Shown one piece after another: positions 40,004 through 49,392 of a DNA stretch of 64,000 nucleotides. Each line of letters begins with the position of its first letter. Position 1 is the stretch's first letter. Source of the stretch: Pyrinomonadaceae bacterium (GTDB lineage Bacteria > Acidobacteriota > Blastocatellia > Pyrinomonadales > Pyrinomonadaceae). The notes below the pieces were generated by a model. The model did not search any database. It had not been told where the DNA came from and was given only the letters and a program-made list of their open reading frames with translations. The stretch spans positions 62,001 to 126,000 of the forward strand of contig JAHCHG010000011.1 in NCBI GenBank assembly GCA_026129865.1, read 5' to 3'. Both the position numbers and the translations under genes were made by a program.

Positions 40004-40678
40004 ATGCGAAAAAGAGAACTACAAGTTCGCCGCCTCGGGCGGTTCGGCTACGACGACGGGCTGCGCCTGCAAAAAGCGCTCGAGACATCCGTTATTGAAA
40101 ATCGCACGACCGATCATCTCTTGCTGCTGGAACATCCGCATACGTACACATTGGGACGGCGCGGAAAGTCGGACGGTATTTTGGCGAGTCGCGAAATGCT
40201 TGCGAAGATCGGCGCCGAAGTTTTTGAAACCAACCGCGGCGGAAAGGTTACGTATCACGGCATTGGACAGATCGTCGGTTATCCGATAATAGATCTGAGC
40301 GCGGGTCGCAAAGACGTTCACCGCTACGTTCGCGAAGTTGAGGAAACGCTGATCCGAACGATGGACGATTTTGGAATTGAGGCGTTTCGCATTGAAGGGC
40401 TCACTGGCGTTCATACGACCGACGGCAAGGTCGCTGCGATCGGGGTTCACATAAAACGCTGGGTAACAACGCACGGGTTTGCGCTGAATGTGAACACGGA
40501 TCTCAGCTATTTTGACCATATCATTGCCTGCGAAGGCGAACCGGTTACATCGATGGAAAGGCTTTTGGATCGCGAGATCTCGCTATCGGAAGTTGAAGAC
40601 AGATTGATCGAAAATTTTACGCAGGTTTTCGATTTTGATAATGTGAGTGAATTAGAAAATGCCGTATCTGCGGCTTAA
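40004..40678 (+). CDS. lipB: Octanoyl-[ACP]-protein octanoyltransferase
   Basis: A 224-residue enzyme that moves octanoate from ACP to lipoyl domains, the first step of lipoate synthesis. The signature RGGKVTYHGIGQIVGYPIIDL (residues 78-98) carries Ile where most LipB have Pro (HGPGQ). The catalytic pair is Lys142 (GKVAAIGVHI) and Cys176 (IIACEGEPVTSM). Octanoylated E2 proteins are needed by the 2-oxoglutarate dehydrogenase at 33436. lipA is not in the window. No good ribosome site precedes ATG 40004. A lipoprotein gene follows 27 bases later. Confidence 0.92.
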   Translation: MRKRELQVRRLGRFGYDDGLRLQKALETSVIENRTTDHLLLLEHPHTYTLGRRGKSDGILASREMLAKIGAEVFETNRGGKVTYHGIGQIVGYPIIDLSAGRKDVHRYVREVEETLIRTMDDFGIEAFRIEGLTGVHTTDGKVAAIGVHIKRWVTTHGFALNVNTDLSYFDHIIACEGEPVTSMERLLDREISLSEVEDRLIENFTQVFDFDNVSELENAVSAA

Positions 40679-40705
40679 GATCTTAAAGATCAAGGGGAAT
40701 TTTGT

Positions 40706-41635
40706 ATGAAAAAATTTAAATTTGCACTTTTTATGAGTTCGGTTTTCCTGCTTGCGTCATGTGCGCAGCCGATCGACGACGCGACCAGAGATAATAAAAA
40801 CTCGAATACCGCAAAAACGCCGGAAGCCGAAAAACTCGTTGTAACCGAGCGTCCCGCAAAGATCGCGGACATGATGAAACAGCGCGGCGAGCAGGACGAA
40901 GCGAAGCCGGTTCTCAAATTTGTCGAACCGAAAGACGGCGCGACAGTTAGCAGTTCGACCGTCAAGGTAAAATTGGAGCTTTCCGGCGACCTGAAAGGTT
41001 ACGAGCCCGGTAAAGATCCCGCGACGGGAATGGGAAATCATATTCACGTAATCCTCGACAATCAACCGTATGAAGCTTATTACAACCTCGGTCAGGAATT
41101 TGAACTCAGAAACGTATCGAACGGCGAACATACGCTTCGCGTTTTTGCGTCGCGACCGTGGCACGAAAGCTATAAGAACGACGGTTCATTTCAGATGATA
41201 AGATTTACCGTCAAAGACGGCGGTGCGGACACCGCAAAACCTGCGACAACGAACTCCGGCGAAACAATGTCGAATACGGCGACTGCAGAAGGAAAAGATA
41301 TGCAGCGGAGCAACGCTGAAAATATCGATGCGACAAAGCCGATCTTGACCTACAGCCGACCGAAGGGCGATTACACGGGCACCGATGCCGACGCGATAAT
41401 GATCGATTTTTGGCTGACCAACGCAAAACTGACCGGCGACGGCGGCGAATTTAAGATCAAATATTCCATTGACGGCGGTGAGCCGATGTTCATTGAAAAA
41501 TGGGAACCGATCTGGCTTAAAGGCTGGACCGAAGGGAAACATTCGGTCAAATTGGAACTTGTCGGCAAAGACGGAAACCTGGTGGAAAACGGCGGATTTA
41601 ACTCGACCACGCGTGAAATAAACGTCGTAAAATAG
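40706..41635 (+). CDS. Lipoprotein with two Ig-like beta domains
   Basis: A 309-residue lipoprotein: lipobox LASC (Cys 19), then a disordered Asn/Thr/Glu linker. Two related beta-sandwich domains follow, at about residues 70-165 (VEPKDGATVSSSTVKVKLELSGD...GNHIHVILDNQPYEAYY...GEHTLRVFASRPWHESY) and 215-308 (YSRPKGDYTGTDADAIMIDFWLTNAKL...GEPMFIEKWEPIWLKGWTEGKHSVKLEL), separated by a Thr/Asn linker. The GNHIHVILD strand followed by GEHTLR is common in proteins resembling DUF4399 or copper-binding lipoproteins. Function unknown. AAGGGG precedes the ATG by about 9 bases. Confidence 0.75.
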   Translation: MKKFKFALFMSSVFLLASCAQPIDDATRDNKNSNTAKTPEAEKLVVTERPAKIADMMKQRGEQDEAKPVLKFVEPKDGATVSSSTVKVKLELSGDLKGYEPGKDPATGMGNHIHVILDNQPYEAYYNLGQEFELRNVSNGEHTLRVFASRPWHESYKNDGSFQMIRFTVKDGGADTAKPATTNSGETMSNTATAEGKDMQRSNAENIDATKPILTYSRPKGDYTGTDADAIMIDFWLTNAKLTGDGGEFKIKYSIDGGEPMFIEKWEPIWLKGWTEGKHSVKLELVGKDGNLVENGGFNSTTREINVVK

Positions 41636-41663
41636 TTGGAATATAGAATTTTCGAAAAAGAAA

Positions 41664-41712
41664 TGCGCCCGATGCTAGGGCTTATCGCACGAGCATCGGG
41701 CGCACTCTTCTT
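41664..41712 (+). terminator. Terminator-like hairpin
   Basis: TGCGCCCGATGCT (41664-41676) pairs perfectly with AGCATCGGGCGCA (41692-41704). Only a broken T run follows (CTCTTCTTC). Confidence 0.7.
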
Positions 41713-41816
41713 CAATCGTGAGTGGATTTTATCCATTTCAAAACTTGAATAAGATTTGGCTTTACATTAACCTCGTCATTCTATTTTGAATAATTGATAT
41801 AAATTTTGGTGATCTT

Positions 41817-42554
41817 ATGAGACGCGATATTACTTCCTGGTTTAGCGGAAATTTGCAGATGGAAATGCCGCTTGTGGCATATGGACATGCGGGTTATCCG
41901 CTGCTGATGTTTCCGACGGCGGCAGCCGATTATCTTGAATACGAACGGTTTTATCTGGTCGATGCGATAAAGGATTTTATCGAATCCGGCTTGATTCGTG
42001 CGTATTCGATCAATTCTGTTAACAAGTACAGTCTTCTAAACCGGCAATCGCATCCCGGTTGGAAGGTTGAAATGCTGTCGCGGTACGACCGCTATATCAT
42101 GGAAGAAGTTTTGCCGCTGATCCGAAATGAATGCGGCGACGACGCCAAGCCGTTGACAACCGGAGCGAGTCTCGGCGCTTATCTCGCAGCAAATACATAT
42201 TTCAAACATTCGGACAATTTCCGCGGAACGATCGCGATGAGCGGAAGTTACGATATCTACAATTACCTCGACAAGGGTTATTACGACGATAATGTTTATT
42301 TTAACAATCCGATGATGTATTTGAAGAATTTGAACGACGATTATCATCTTCCGCGTTTGAGAAAAGCAGATTCGATCGTTATATCAACCGGACAGGGAGC
42401 GTATGAAGCGCCGGACCGCAGCCGTGAGTTTTCGGGGCTTCTTAATTCTAAGGGGATTCCCCATCTTCTCGATATTTGGGGACACGACGTAAATCACGAC
42501 TGGGTTTGGTGGCGAAAGATGCTTCCGTATTATCTGGGAAGATTTGTCGATTAG
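41817..42554 (+). CDS. Esterase of the alpha/beta hydrolase fold (PF00756 type)
   Basis: A 245-residue protein without a signal peptide. The nucleophile elbow is TTGASLGAY (Ser in GASLG, near residue 122), the acid is likely in the IVISTGQGAYE region and the histidine in WGHDVNHDWVWW. The N-terminus (MEMPLVAYGHAGYPLLMFPTAAADYLEYE) and the WGHDVNHDW ending are typical of the esterase-D/antigen-85-like group seen widely in bacteria. The substrate is unknown. It is a single-gene unit with its own terminator. Confidence 0.82.
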   Translation: MRRDITSWFSGNLQMEMPLVAYGHAGYPLLMFPTAAADYLEYERFYLVDAIKDFIESGLIRAYSINSVNKYSLLNRQSHPGWKVEMLSRYDRYIMEEVLPLIRNECGDDAKPLTTGASLGAYLAANTYFKHSDNFRGTIAMSGSYDIYNYLDKGYYDDNVYFNNPMMYLKNLNDDYHLPRLRKADSIVISTGQGAYEAPDRSREFSGLLNSKGIPHLLDIWGHDVNHDWVWWRKMLPYYLGRFVD

Positions 42555-42579
42555 TTTATTTACGGCAGTTTTGTTTCAG

Positions 42580-42615
42580 CGGTCGATTCTTTTTTAGGAT
42601 CGACCGTTTTTCTTT
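42580..42615 (+). terminator. Terminator after the esterase gene
   Basis: CGGTCGAT (42580-42587) pairs with ATCGACCG (42599-42606), followed by TTTTTCTTTT. Confidence 0.8.
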
Positions 42616-42695
42616 TGCCGCGAAACTCTTTCGATTATTTTCGCGTAGTGACCCGATAAGCAATCAAGTCAACGTTAGACCTAGGGAGAAAAGAG

Positions 42696-43145
42696 ATGAA
42701 AAGAATATTTGCCATTATTTTTGCGATCTTACTTGTTTTCGGAGCATTCACGGTTCTCAAAATACAGGCGGATGATAAAGAAAACGCCGCCGTGCGCGTT
42801 CCGCTGGAAAACTATTTGAAAGGTCATGAAACCGGAAACCCGGAATTTATGAAAAAAGCATTTCACACCGAAGGCGATCTGATGTTCATCCGCGACGGAA
42901 AATTCACGACTCGAAGCTTCGCCGATTATATCGCCGGAATGAGCGGAAAGCCTGCCGCGGACGAAAGCAAGCGTAAAAGATATATCGAAAGTGTCGACGT
43001 TAGCGGCAACGCCGCCGTCGGAAAGATAATTTTGGATTATCCGAATGCGAAATTCGTCGATTATATGACTCTTTTAAAGATCGACGGCGAATGGAAGATC
43101 GTTAACAAGAGTTTCCACATGGAGAGGAGAGAAGAAACAAAATAG
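42696..43145 (+). CDS. Exported NTF2-like protein (Lumazine_bd_2/SnoaL type)
   Basis: A 149-residue protein with a signal peptide or N-terminal anchor (residues 1-25). The mature domain has the cone-shaped NTF2 fold pattern: VRVPLENYLKGHETGNPEFMKKAFHTEGDLMFIRDGKF...RSFADYIAGMSGK...VSGNAAVGKIILDY...FVDYMTLLKIDGEWKIVNKSFH. Proteins of this form are annotated as putative lumazine-binding (Lumazine_bd_2), but no ligand is proven. AGGGAGAAAAG precedes the ATG. It is convergent with the PBP gene, sharing one terminator. Confidence 0.8.
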   Translation: MKRIFAIIFAILLVFGAFTVLKIQADDKENAAVRVPLENYLKGHETGNPEFMKKAFHTEGDLMFIRDGKFTTRSFADYIAGMSGKPAADESKRKRYIESVDVSGNAAVGKIILDYPNAKFVDYMTLLKIDGEWKIVNKSFHMERREETK

Positions 43146-43160
43146 GTATTTCTAAGCGGT

Positions 43161-43195
43161 AAAAAAGCGGATCCAATGTGCGGACCCGCTTTTTT
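43161..43195. terminator. Bidirectional terminator
   Basis: Bases 43161-43174 pair with 43182-43195 (13 of 14) around a 7-base loop, with A6 and T6 ends. It serves the NTF2-like gene and, on the other strand, the long cell-shape operon that ends at 43199. Confidence 0.85.
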
Positions 43196-43198
43196 GCA

Positions 43199-45763
43199 TT
43201 ACCCATCGCCTTTCTTACCTTTGCGTTTACTGCCTTCGTTTTGAGATTTTTCGCTCGGCTGTTCCGGCTTTTTCGTCGGAACGGTAACCGGACGCGTAGG
43301 CGGCTTAACCGGATCGTCCGATTTCGGATTAATTATTGGCGGCGGTGTGTCGCCGCCGGACGGCGAAGGCGTGTCGCCGCCGGTATCCGTCGAATCATCC
43401 GTATCCGAAGTTACAGTTTTTGTCGAGGTCGATAATCCCGCGCGGCGCGCTTCCATCTCAGCTTTTTCAAGCTTTTCCAGCTCTTCGCGCTTGCGTTTTT
43501 CCATCTGCGCCTTCATATCGGAAGGAATCGGCGGTACCGCCGGAAAACGGTCCTTTTCCTTGTCCTTCATGAATTCGTTCATAAAGGCATTGAAATACGG
43601 AAGCGCACCGTGTCCGCCGGTCATTCCTGATCCCAGATTTTCTTTGCGCTCCGGATTACCCATCCAGACTCCGGTCGCATAAGTCGGCGTATAACCGATA
43701 AACCAGACGTCCGTATGATCGTTTACCGTTCCCGTTTTGCCAGCGAGCTGATGCCCGGCTGCGCTCGCACCCGGCGCGGTTCCGCCGGCGGCTGTTACGC
43801 CCCGCATCATATCCACCATCGTCAATGCCACATATTCACTAGTAACTTTTGACGAAGCGCCGTTGAATTCTTCCAGCAAACTGCCGTCGCGGCTGTAAAC
43901 TTTTCGGATCAAATGCGGAGTTACGCGAACGCCTTTATTGGGAAATGTAGAATATGCGGAAACCATTTCAAGCAGTGATGCTTCACTTGCGCCAAGCGCG
44001 GACGGCAAACTTGGTGCCATCGGATTCGTAATACCAAACCGCCGCACCATTTGCGCACCGGTTTGTATTCCAACCTGTTCCAGCAAGTGGACCGCTGCCA
44101 AATTATACGATTTCGCAAGCGCGATCTTCATCGGAACATTCGCATGACTCGCCGATCCGTCATAGTTATGCGGAGCCCAACCGCCGCGCTTGATCGGCGC
44201 TCCGCTGACGGTCATGTCGGGTGTCATTCCCCATTCGACTGCCGCGGTATAAACGAACGGTTTGTAACAGGAACCGGTTTGGCGAAGTCCCTGCGTTGCG
44301 TTGTTAAATTTGCTCGTGTGATAATCGTAACCGCCGACCATTGCTACGATCTCGCCGGTCTTTGCATTAATGGAAACGATCGAAGCTTGGATTTCCGGAA
44401 CCTGACTCAGCTCAACTTCCAAAATTTTAGAAGCTTCATCTACTTTCTTGACTTCGAATTCAGCCAGAAAGCCGGGTTTGAATTCCGCCGAAGGTTTCTT
44501 TCCACTGCGCCCCATTTCTTTGCTCGTAACCTTTGCCGAATATCTTCCAAAACGAACGTCGGCGGTGTCCGATGCGGCGTTTACCTTCATTATCAATCCC
44601 TTGATAAATTCGCCTTCTTCGTACTCATCGCCGTACCAATCGGCATGTTTATAGGCTTCGAGCCGCCGGTTCGCCTCTTTTTGATCGGTTATCGGCTCGT
44701 CATTTTCATCAATCAGAACATTTTGATACTCCGATCTCCACGGTCGATTTCGATCATACCTTCTCAAACCGTCGCGAATAACTCTGGTTGCGATCTCTTG
44801 CGCTTTAACGTTTATCGTCGTATAGACCTTTAACCCGCCTTGAGCGACGCGCGTAGTATATTTATCCTCTAAATACTTACGGATCTCTTCAACCGGATAA
44901 TCCCACGCAGTGGATTTCGGAAGTGATTGATAATATGCGGTGTCCGCAAGCTTGATCGGTTTGGCTTTCGCCGCAGCGGCTTCCGATTGCGAAATGTAAT
45001 CGTATTTCGCCATTTGATCCAAAACGATATCGCGGCGCATTTTCGCCTTTTCCATGTTTCGCGTCGGCGAATATTCGGGTGATTTCGGAATTGCCGCAAG
45101 CAGCGCTGCCTCTTCTAAATTGAGATCTTTCAGCGGTTTTCCAAAATATGTTCTCGCACCGGCTTCAAAACCGTATGAACCCGCCCCGAGAAAGACGTAG
45201 TTCATGTACATTTCAAGGATCTGACGCTTGGTGTAGAGGCGTTCGATCTCGAGCGCCATCATCCATTCGCTGACCTTTCTTGTATACGTCTGCTCCTTGG
45301 AAAGAAATAGATTTTTCGCCAATTGCTGCGTTATCGTCGAAGCGCCTTCCGTCTTTCCGGTTGTAATATTCTTAACGACGGCGCCGGCAATACGATAAGG
45401 ATCTATCCCGATATGGTCGTAAAATCGGAAATCTTCGATCGCGAGCAGCGCATTCTCTACGTTTTTCGGAATGTCCTGTTCTTTTATCGGAATTCTCTTT
45501 TCCAGCGCAAATTCCGCCAAAACCGTCTCGCCGTCATCTGCATAGATCGTCGTAACCTGCGGCGGTCGATACGTCGCCAACGCCGAAACCTCGGTCGCGT
45601 ACTGCGAATTGTTCAAATAAAAAGCTGCCAAAACGCCGGTCAGACCGCCGGCTGAAAGCGCCAAAAGCAGCGCAACCGGAAGCCATAGATATCCCCAAGT
45701 GCTATTTTTTCCGGGTTCGCTTCTAACTTCTTTTGACATAACTTTATTTTTGATCTTTGCCAT
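43199..45763 (-). CDS. Class A penicillin-binding protein 1A
   Basis: An 854-residue bifunctional peptidoglycan synthase. After a membrane anchor (about residues 26-50), the glycosyltransferase domain holds AIEDFRFYDHIGID, GASTITQQLAKN and GAGSYGFEAGARTYFGK. The transpeptidase domain has the SxxK nucleophile in TGSCYKPFVY (most homologues read GSxFKP), the SYN triad in AKSYNLAAVHL and KTG in AGKTGTVNDHTDVWF. The C-terminus beyond about residue 770 is a Pro/Thr/Ser/Lys-rich disordered tail. It is the last gene of the mre-mrd operon, 12 bases after rodA, so it probably works with the elongasome. Confidence 0.92.
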   Translation of the reverse strand: MAKIKNKVMSKEVRSEPGKNSTWGYLWLPVALLLALSAGGLTGVLAAFYLNNSQYATEVSALATYRPPQVTTIYADDGETVLAEFALEKRIPIKEQDIPKNVENALLAIEDFRFYDHIGIDPYRIAGAVVKNITTGKTEGASTITQQLAKNLFLSKEQTYTRKVSEWMMALEIERLYTKRQILEMYMNYVFLGAGSYGFEAGARTYFGKPLKDLNLEEAALLAAIPKSPEYSPTRNMEKAKMRRDIVLDQMAKYDYISQSEAAAAKAKPIKLADTAYYQSLPKSTAWDYPVEEIRKYLEDKYTTRVAQGGLKVYTTINVKAQEIATRVIRDGLRRYDRNRPWRSEYQNVLIDENDEPITDQKEANRRLEAYKHADWYGDEYEEGEFIKGLIMKVNAASDTADVRFGRYSAKVTSKEMGRSGKKPSAEFKPGFLAEFEVKKVDEASKILEVELSQVPEIQASIVSINAKTGEIVAMVGGYDYHTSKFNNATQGLRQTGSCYKPFVYTAAVEWGMTPDMTVSGAPIKRGGWAPHNYDGSASHANVPMKIALAKSYNLAAVHLLEQVGIQTGAQMVRRFGITNPMAPSLPSALGASEASLLEMVSAYSTFPNKGVRVTPHLIRKVYSRDGSLLEEFNGASSKVTSEYVALTMVDMMRGVTAAGGTAPGASAAGHQLAGKTGTVNDHTDVWFIGYTPTYATGVWMGNPERKENLGSGMTGGHGALPYFNAFMNEFMKDKEKDRFPAVPPIPSDMKAQMEKRKREELEKLEKAEMEARRAGLSTSTKTVTSDTDDSTDTGGDTPSPSGGDTPPPIINPKSDDPVKPPTRPVTVPTKKPEQPSEKSQNEGSKRKGKKGDG

Positions 45764-45775
45764 ATTATAAAACTC

Positions 45776-46897
45776 CTAATTGACAAAACGACGCATTTTC
45801 ACGCTAATGACAAATCCGATCGCGATAAATGTCGATAAAACTGCCGAAAGTCCCGCACTCATCAAAGGCAGCGGGACGCCGATAACCGGGAGAAAACCTA
45901 AAACCATTCCGATATTAATAAAGATCTGAAAAGCGAGTTCCCCCGCGATCGCCATTATAACAAGCATTCCGGCTCTATCGGGAGCCTGGCGCGCCCCTGT
46001 AACAAGACGAGACAAAAGCATCGCATACGCGAGCAGCAGTGAAATACAGCCTAAAAAGCCCGTGTTTTCCGCAGTTACCGCAAAGATAAAATCGGTTTGC
46101 GGTTCGGGTAAAAACTTTAATACGCTTTGCGACGTTTCCTGTTCTCCCTGAATTCCAACGATACCGCCTTTGCCGACGGTGATCATCGACTGAACGGTGT
46201 GATAACCGAATCCGCGCGGGTCGGCGCTTTCCGGATCGAGGATCGCATTTATCCTTTCCTGCTGATAAACCTTTATCGCTCCTGTCTTTACGCCGACAAT
46301 GTAGGCAGCAGGAATTAAAATAAATCCGGCGGCTATCGTCAAAACGACGTATCGTATTTTGACCGCCGATAGAAAGAAAACGACCGCCAGGATCGGAAAA
46401 TAGGTCATCGCCTGTCCGGCATCGGGTTCAAGCATGATCAAACCGACCGGTGCCGCAAGGATCAAGCCTCCGACCATCAGCTCTTTGAAACGAAGTGTTC
46501 CGCTTTTTCTGTTGCCGAAGTATTTGGCAAGCATTAAAACGACGGTGATCTTAACAAATTCAGACGGCTGGAAACGCCCGATAAACGGAACCTGCAGCCA
46601 CGCCTGTTGTCCGTTGATGCGCACCCCGAGTCCGGGAACAAGTACCAGCAGCAAAAGAAGAAGTCCGAAACCGTAGAAAAACGGCGCTGCGTCGATAACG
46701 CGCCGGTAGTCCGTCGCGGCGATCACAAGCAGCGCCGCGAGCGCGATAACAAGCCCGATTATCTGCTTCGACCAATAATTCTGATCGGGCGTTGCGTTAT
46801 AGATCTGCCAAACGCCGAAACACACGATCATTATCGCCAGCAATGCTACAAGCCAGTCAAAATCGCGGTAATTTCGTCTTTCTAAGATCGCTACCAT
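45776..46897 (-). CDS. rodA: Rod-shape SEDS glycosyltransferase RodA
   Basis: A 373-residue protein with about ten membrane helices. SEDS-family markers include the QAWLQVPFIGRFQPSEFVKI segment, LEPDAGQAM (with the catalytic Asp region) and the C-terminal GVPLPLMSAGLSAVLSTFIAIGF. RodA polymerises glycan strands together with PBP2, encoded immediately upstream; RodA begins 7 bases after the mrdA stop. The gene order mrdA-rodA is conserved in many rod-shaped bacteria. Confidence 0.92.
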   Translation of the reverse strand: MVAILERRNYRDFDWLVALLAIMIVCFGVWQIYNATPDQNYWSKQIIGLVIALAALLVIAATDYRRVIDAAPFFYGFGLLLLLLVLVPGLGVRINGQQAWLQVPFIGRFQPSEFVKITVVLMLAKYFGNRKSGTLRFKELMVGGLILAAPVGLIMLEPDAGQAMTYFPILAVVFFLSAVKIRYVVLTIAAGFILIPAAYIVGVKTGAIKVYQQERINAILDPESADPRGFGYHTVQSMITVGKGGIVGIQGEQETSQSVLKFLPEPQTDFIFAVTAENTGFLGCISLLLAYAMLLSRLVTGARQAPDRAGMLVIMAIAGELAFQIFINIGMVLGFLPVIGVPLPLMSAGLSAVLSTFIAIGFVISVKMRRFVN

Positions 46898-46904
46898 TAA
46901 TTAA

Positions 46905-48812
46905 TTACTGTCGTTCTCCCGAATGATGATCGGCGTTGTTTGTGCCTTCTAAGACGAACCCGTTTTTCTTCAAATAGGCTTCATAAACAGCTTTCACAGC
47001 CGGCGCTGCGTGTGAACCGCCGAATCCCGCGTTCTCGATCAACCCGATCACCGCGATCTCAGGCTTGTAAGCCGGCGCGAACGATACAAACCAGGCATGA
47101 TCCTTTTCACCGCCCGAACCGAGCGCCGAGTTTTGCGCCGTACCTGTCTTTCCGGCGATATCGAATCCCGGAATTCTTATGCTTCCCGCAGTTCCGCCGC
47201 CGTTTACAACTCCCCACATTCCATCGAGTATGACTTTGTTCTGTTCGGGAGTCATCGGAACGACCTTAGGCTCAGGATGATCAAAGCCAAAGCTCGGTTT
47301 TGCCGGAACAAAATCGACATCGGTTTCTTTTCCGACTGCGCTGATCGGTTTAAATTCCTTCAAAAAATGCGGTACGAACATTTGACCGCCGACGCCGATG
47401 CTCGAGACAGCACGCAGCAAAGCGATCGGTGTTACAACGACCGTGTCTTGTCCGATCGATGCATAAACCGTTCGGATATCGCTCCATTTTCCTTCGCGTT
47501 TGATGATGGAAGGCATCCATGATTTGGGCGTTTGACTTACTTTTTCGTTCGGCAGATCGACTCCCGAACGCTTGTCAAAATCGAACGTTTCGACCATTTC
47601 GATCAACCCTTCGACGCCCATTTTCAGCCCGAGCCGGTAATAGTACCCGTCGCATGAGCGCGTGATAGCATAACTCAGCGGCGGTGAACCGTGGCTGCCC
47701 ATACAGCGTGTAAATTTATTACCGATCGTGATGCCGCCGCCGCAGACCAAATTCGAATTTCCGACAGTTATCGCGCCCTGCAGCAGACCGCCGACGGATT
47801 CCGGGATCTTCCATGTCGAACCCGGATGATAACGTCCCTGGATCGCACGGTTCAAAAGCGGTCTTTGCTCGTTCGTGTAATAATCGGCGATCTCCTTTCG
47901 TCCTTCGGGCGTCGCACTTCGCATGACAAATGCATTCGGGTCGAACGACGGTGCTGAAGCCATCGCAAGAATTTCGCCGTTGTTCGGGTCCATCGCAATG
48001 ATCGTTCCCCGCTTTGTCGCCGAATTCGCAAGCTGTTCTTCCGCGGCGAGCTGGAGGTCCAGGTCGATCGTAGAAATGAGATCCTGTCCGGCTTGCGGTT
48101 CTACTCTTTCGATCTCGCTTTGAACGCGACCGCGGCTGTCCACTATTACCTTTCGATAGCCCGGCTTTCCGCGGAGATATTGATCGTAGTACTGTTCAAG
48201 ACCGCCTTTACCGATAATGTCGCCCGGCTTGAAACCGCGCTCGATCATTTCAGGTTTTTCAAGTTGTTTCGGACTGATCTCGCCAACGTAGCCGAGGACA
48301 TGCGCAAGACTCTTTCCGTGCGGGTAAAACCGCTGCGGCTGAAGTTCTATTCTCAATTCCGGGAATTCGAGCGAATGCGATTCAACCCAGCTGATGTCCT
48401 GAATGGTCGCGTTTTCTTTTAAAACCATCGCTTCAAATTCCGGCTGCTTTTTGATCAAACTCAAACGTTCGACCAAAAACCGTTCTTCCAAACTCAAGCC
48501 GCGACCGTAACCATCGAGCCTTTCAGCAAGCTCTTCTTCACTAAGTTTTTTTATCTCGTTAGAAAGCGTAACGTTATACGTCGGGCGCGAATCTACTAAA
48601 ACTTCGCCGTCGCGGTCAAATATCGCGCCGCGCGGCGCAGGGATCGGAATAAAGCGGATTCGTTGATTTTCCGCTTTTTCACTGTAATACTCGCCCTTAA
48701 CGACCTGCAAATAATACAGCCGCACACCGAGGATCGCGAGCAAAATAAACGCGATGACATGAATCGTCCCGATCCTGACGCTTAAATTTTGACTGTAATC
48801 ATTTAATTTCAT
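46905..48812 (-). CDS. mrdA: Penicillin-binding protein 2, elongation transpeptidase
   Basis: A 635-residue class B PBP. One membrane anchor (about 18-38) is followed by the pedestal domain (RGAIFDRDGEVLVDSRPTYNVTL) and the transpeptidase domain with SxxK in HPGSTWKIPESV, SxN at TRSCDGYYYRLG (S-C-D variant) and KTGTAQ in GKTGTAQNSALG. It crosslinks sidewall peptidoglycan as the partner of RodA. It lies 22 bases after mreD and 7 bases before rodA in one operon. The SCD triad replaces the usual SxN, as in several PBP2 homologues. Confidence 0.92.
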   Translation of the reverse strand: MKLNDYSQNLSVRIGTIHVIAFILLAILGVRLYYLQVVKGEYYSEKAENQRIRFIPIPAPRGAIFDRDGEVLVDSRPTYNVTLSNEIKKLSEEELAERLDGYGRGLSLEERFLVERLSLIKKQPEFEAMVLKENATIQDISWVESHSLEFPELRIELQPQRFYPHGKSLAHVLGYVGEISPKQLEKPEMIERGFKPGDIIGKGGLEQYYDQYLRGKPGYRKVIVDSRGRVQSEIERVEPQAGQDLISTIDLDLQLAAEEQLANSATKRGTIIAMDPNNGEILAMASAPSFDPNAFVMRSATPEGRKEIADYYTNEQRPLLNRAIQGRYHPGSTWKIPESVGGLLQGAITVGNSNLVCGGGITIGNKFTRCMGSHGSPPLSYAITRSCDGYYYRLGLKMGVEGLIEMVETFDFDKRSGVDLPNEKVSQTPKSWMPSIIKREGKWSDIRTVYASIGQDTVVVTPIALLRAVSSIGVGGQMFVPHFLKEFKPISAVGKETDVDFVPAKPSFGFDHPEPKVVPMTPEQNKVILDGMWGVVNGGGTAGSIRIPGFDIAGKTGTAQNSALGSGGEKDHAWFVSFAPAYKPEIAVIGLIENAGFGGSHAAPAVKAVYEAYLKKNGFVLEGTNNADHHSGERQ

Positions 48813-48834
48813 TTTGTTTTCCAGCTGATTTTAA

Positions 48835-49386
48835 CTAACGCCTTCTTCCCAAACGAATCGGATTGCGCCGGCGCGTCTGTCTTTTTGATGTAAAAACGTC
48901 GCGCTTTCGGACCGGAGTCTTACCTGAGAAAAAACTGTCCAAAATGATATATGTGATAGTTCCGGCAACCGTCGTGCCGATAACCGTGTATGCGATAGTT
49001 GTTACAAACGGAGCGTCCAACGTTTGACCGAGCATTCGATGAATACCGTAATATACGAGATCGTCCAGCAAACAAGCACCCGCTAGGACGGGAATCTGCA
49101 ATAAAAGGTTGTCTAAATAGACACGTCTAACAAGTTCTAAAACGAGAAAGGCAACGAGAGTTTTCGAGAATCCGTTTGAACCAAGAAGCCCGCCGCTTAA
49201 TGCGTCGATGGCAATTCCCGAAACCGTTGCGTAGATCAATGCCCGGATCGAGCTGCGCTGCAGTGCGGCGTACACAACTATGATCAGCGTAAAATCAATA
49301 TATGCGAAAGGTTCGGCAACATTTCGCAGAGTCCACTGCAAAATTACCGCTATAACCAATGCGATTGTGATCTTTACCTGTTCCAT
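48835..49386 (-). CDS. mreD: Rod shape-determining protein MreD
   Basis: A 183-residue integral membrane protein with about five helices and a basic C-terminus (RKRDVFTSKRQTRRRNPIRLGRRR). Sequence conservation in MreD is low, and the assignment relies on size, hydrophobic pattern (PFAYIDFTLIIVVYAALQRSS...ALSGGLLGSNGFSKTLVAFLV) and its place between mreC and mrdA. MreD links MreC to the RodA-PBP2 complex. It begins 6 bases after mreC. Confidence 0.88.
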   Translation of the reverse strand: MEQVKITIALVIAVILQWTLRNVAEPFAYIDFTLIIVVYAALQRSSIRALIYATVSGIAIDALSGGLLGSNGFSKTLVAFLVLELVRRVYLDNLLLQIPVLAGACLLDDLVYYGIHRMLGQTLDAPFVTTIAYTVIGTTVAGTITYIILDSFFSGKTPVRKRDVFTSKRQTRRRNPIRLGRRR

Positions 49387-49392
49387 CGAAAG

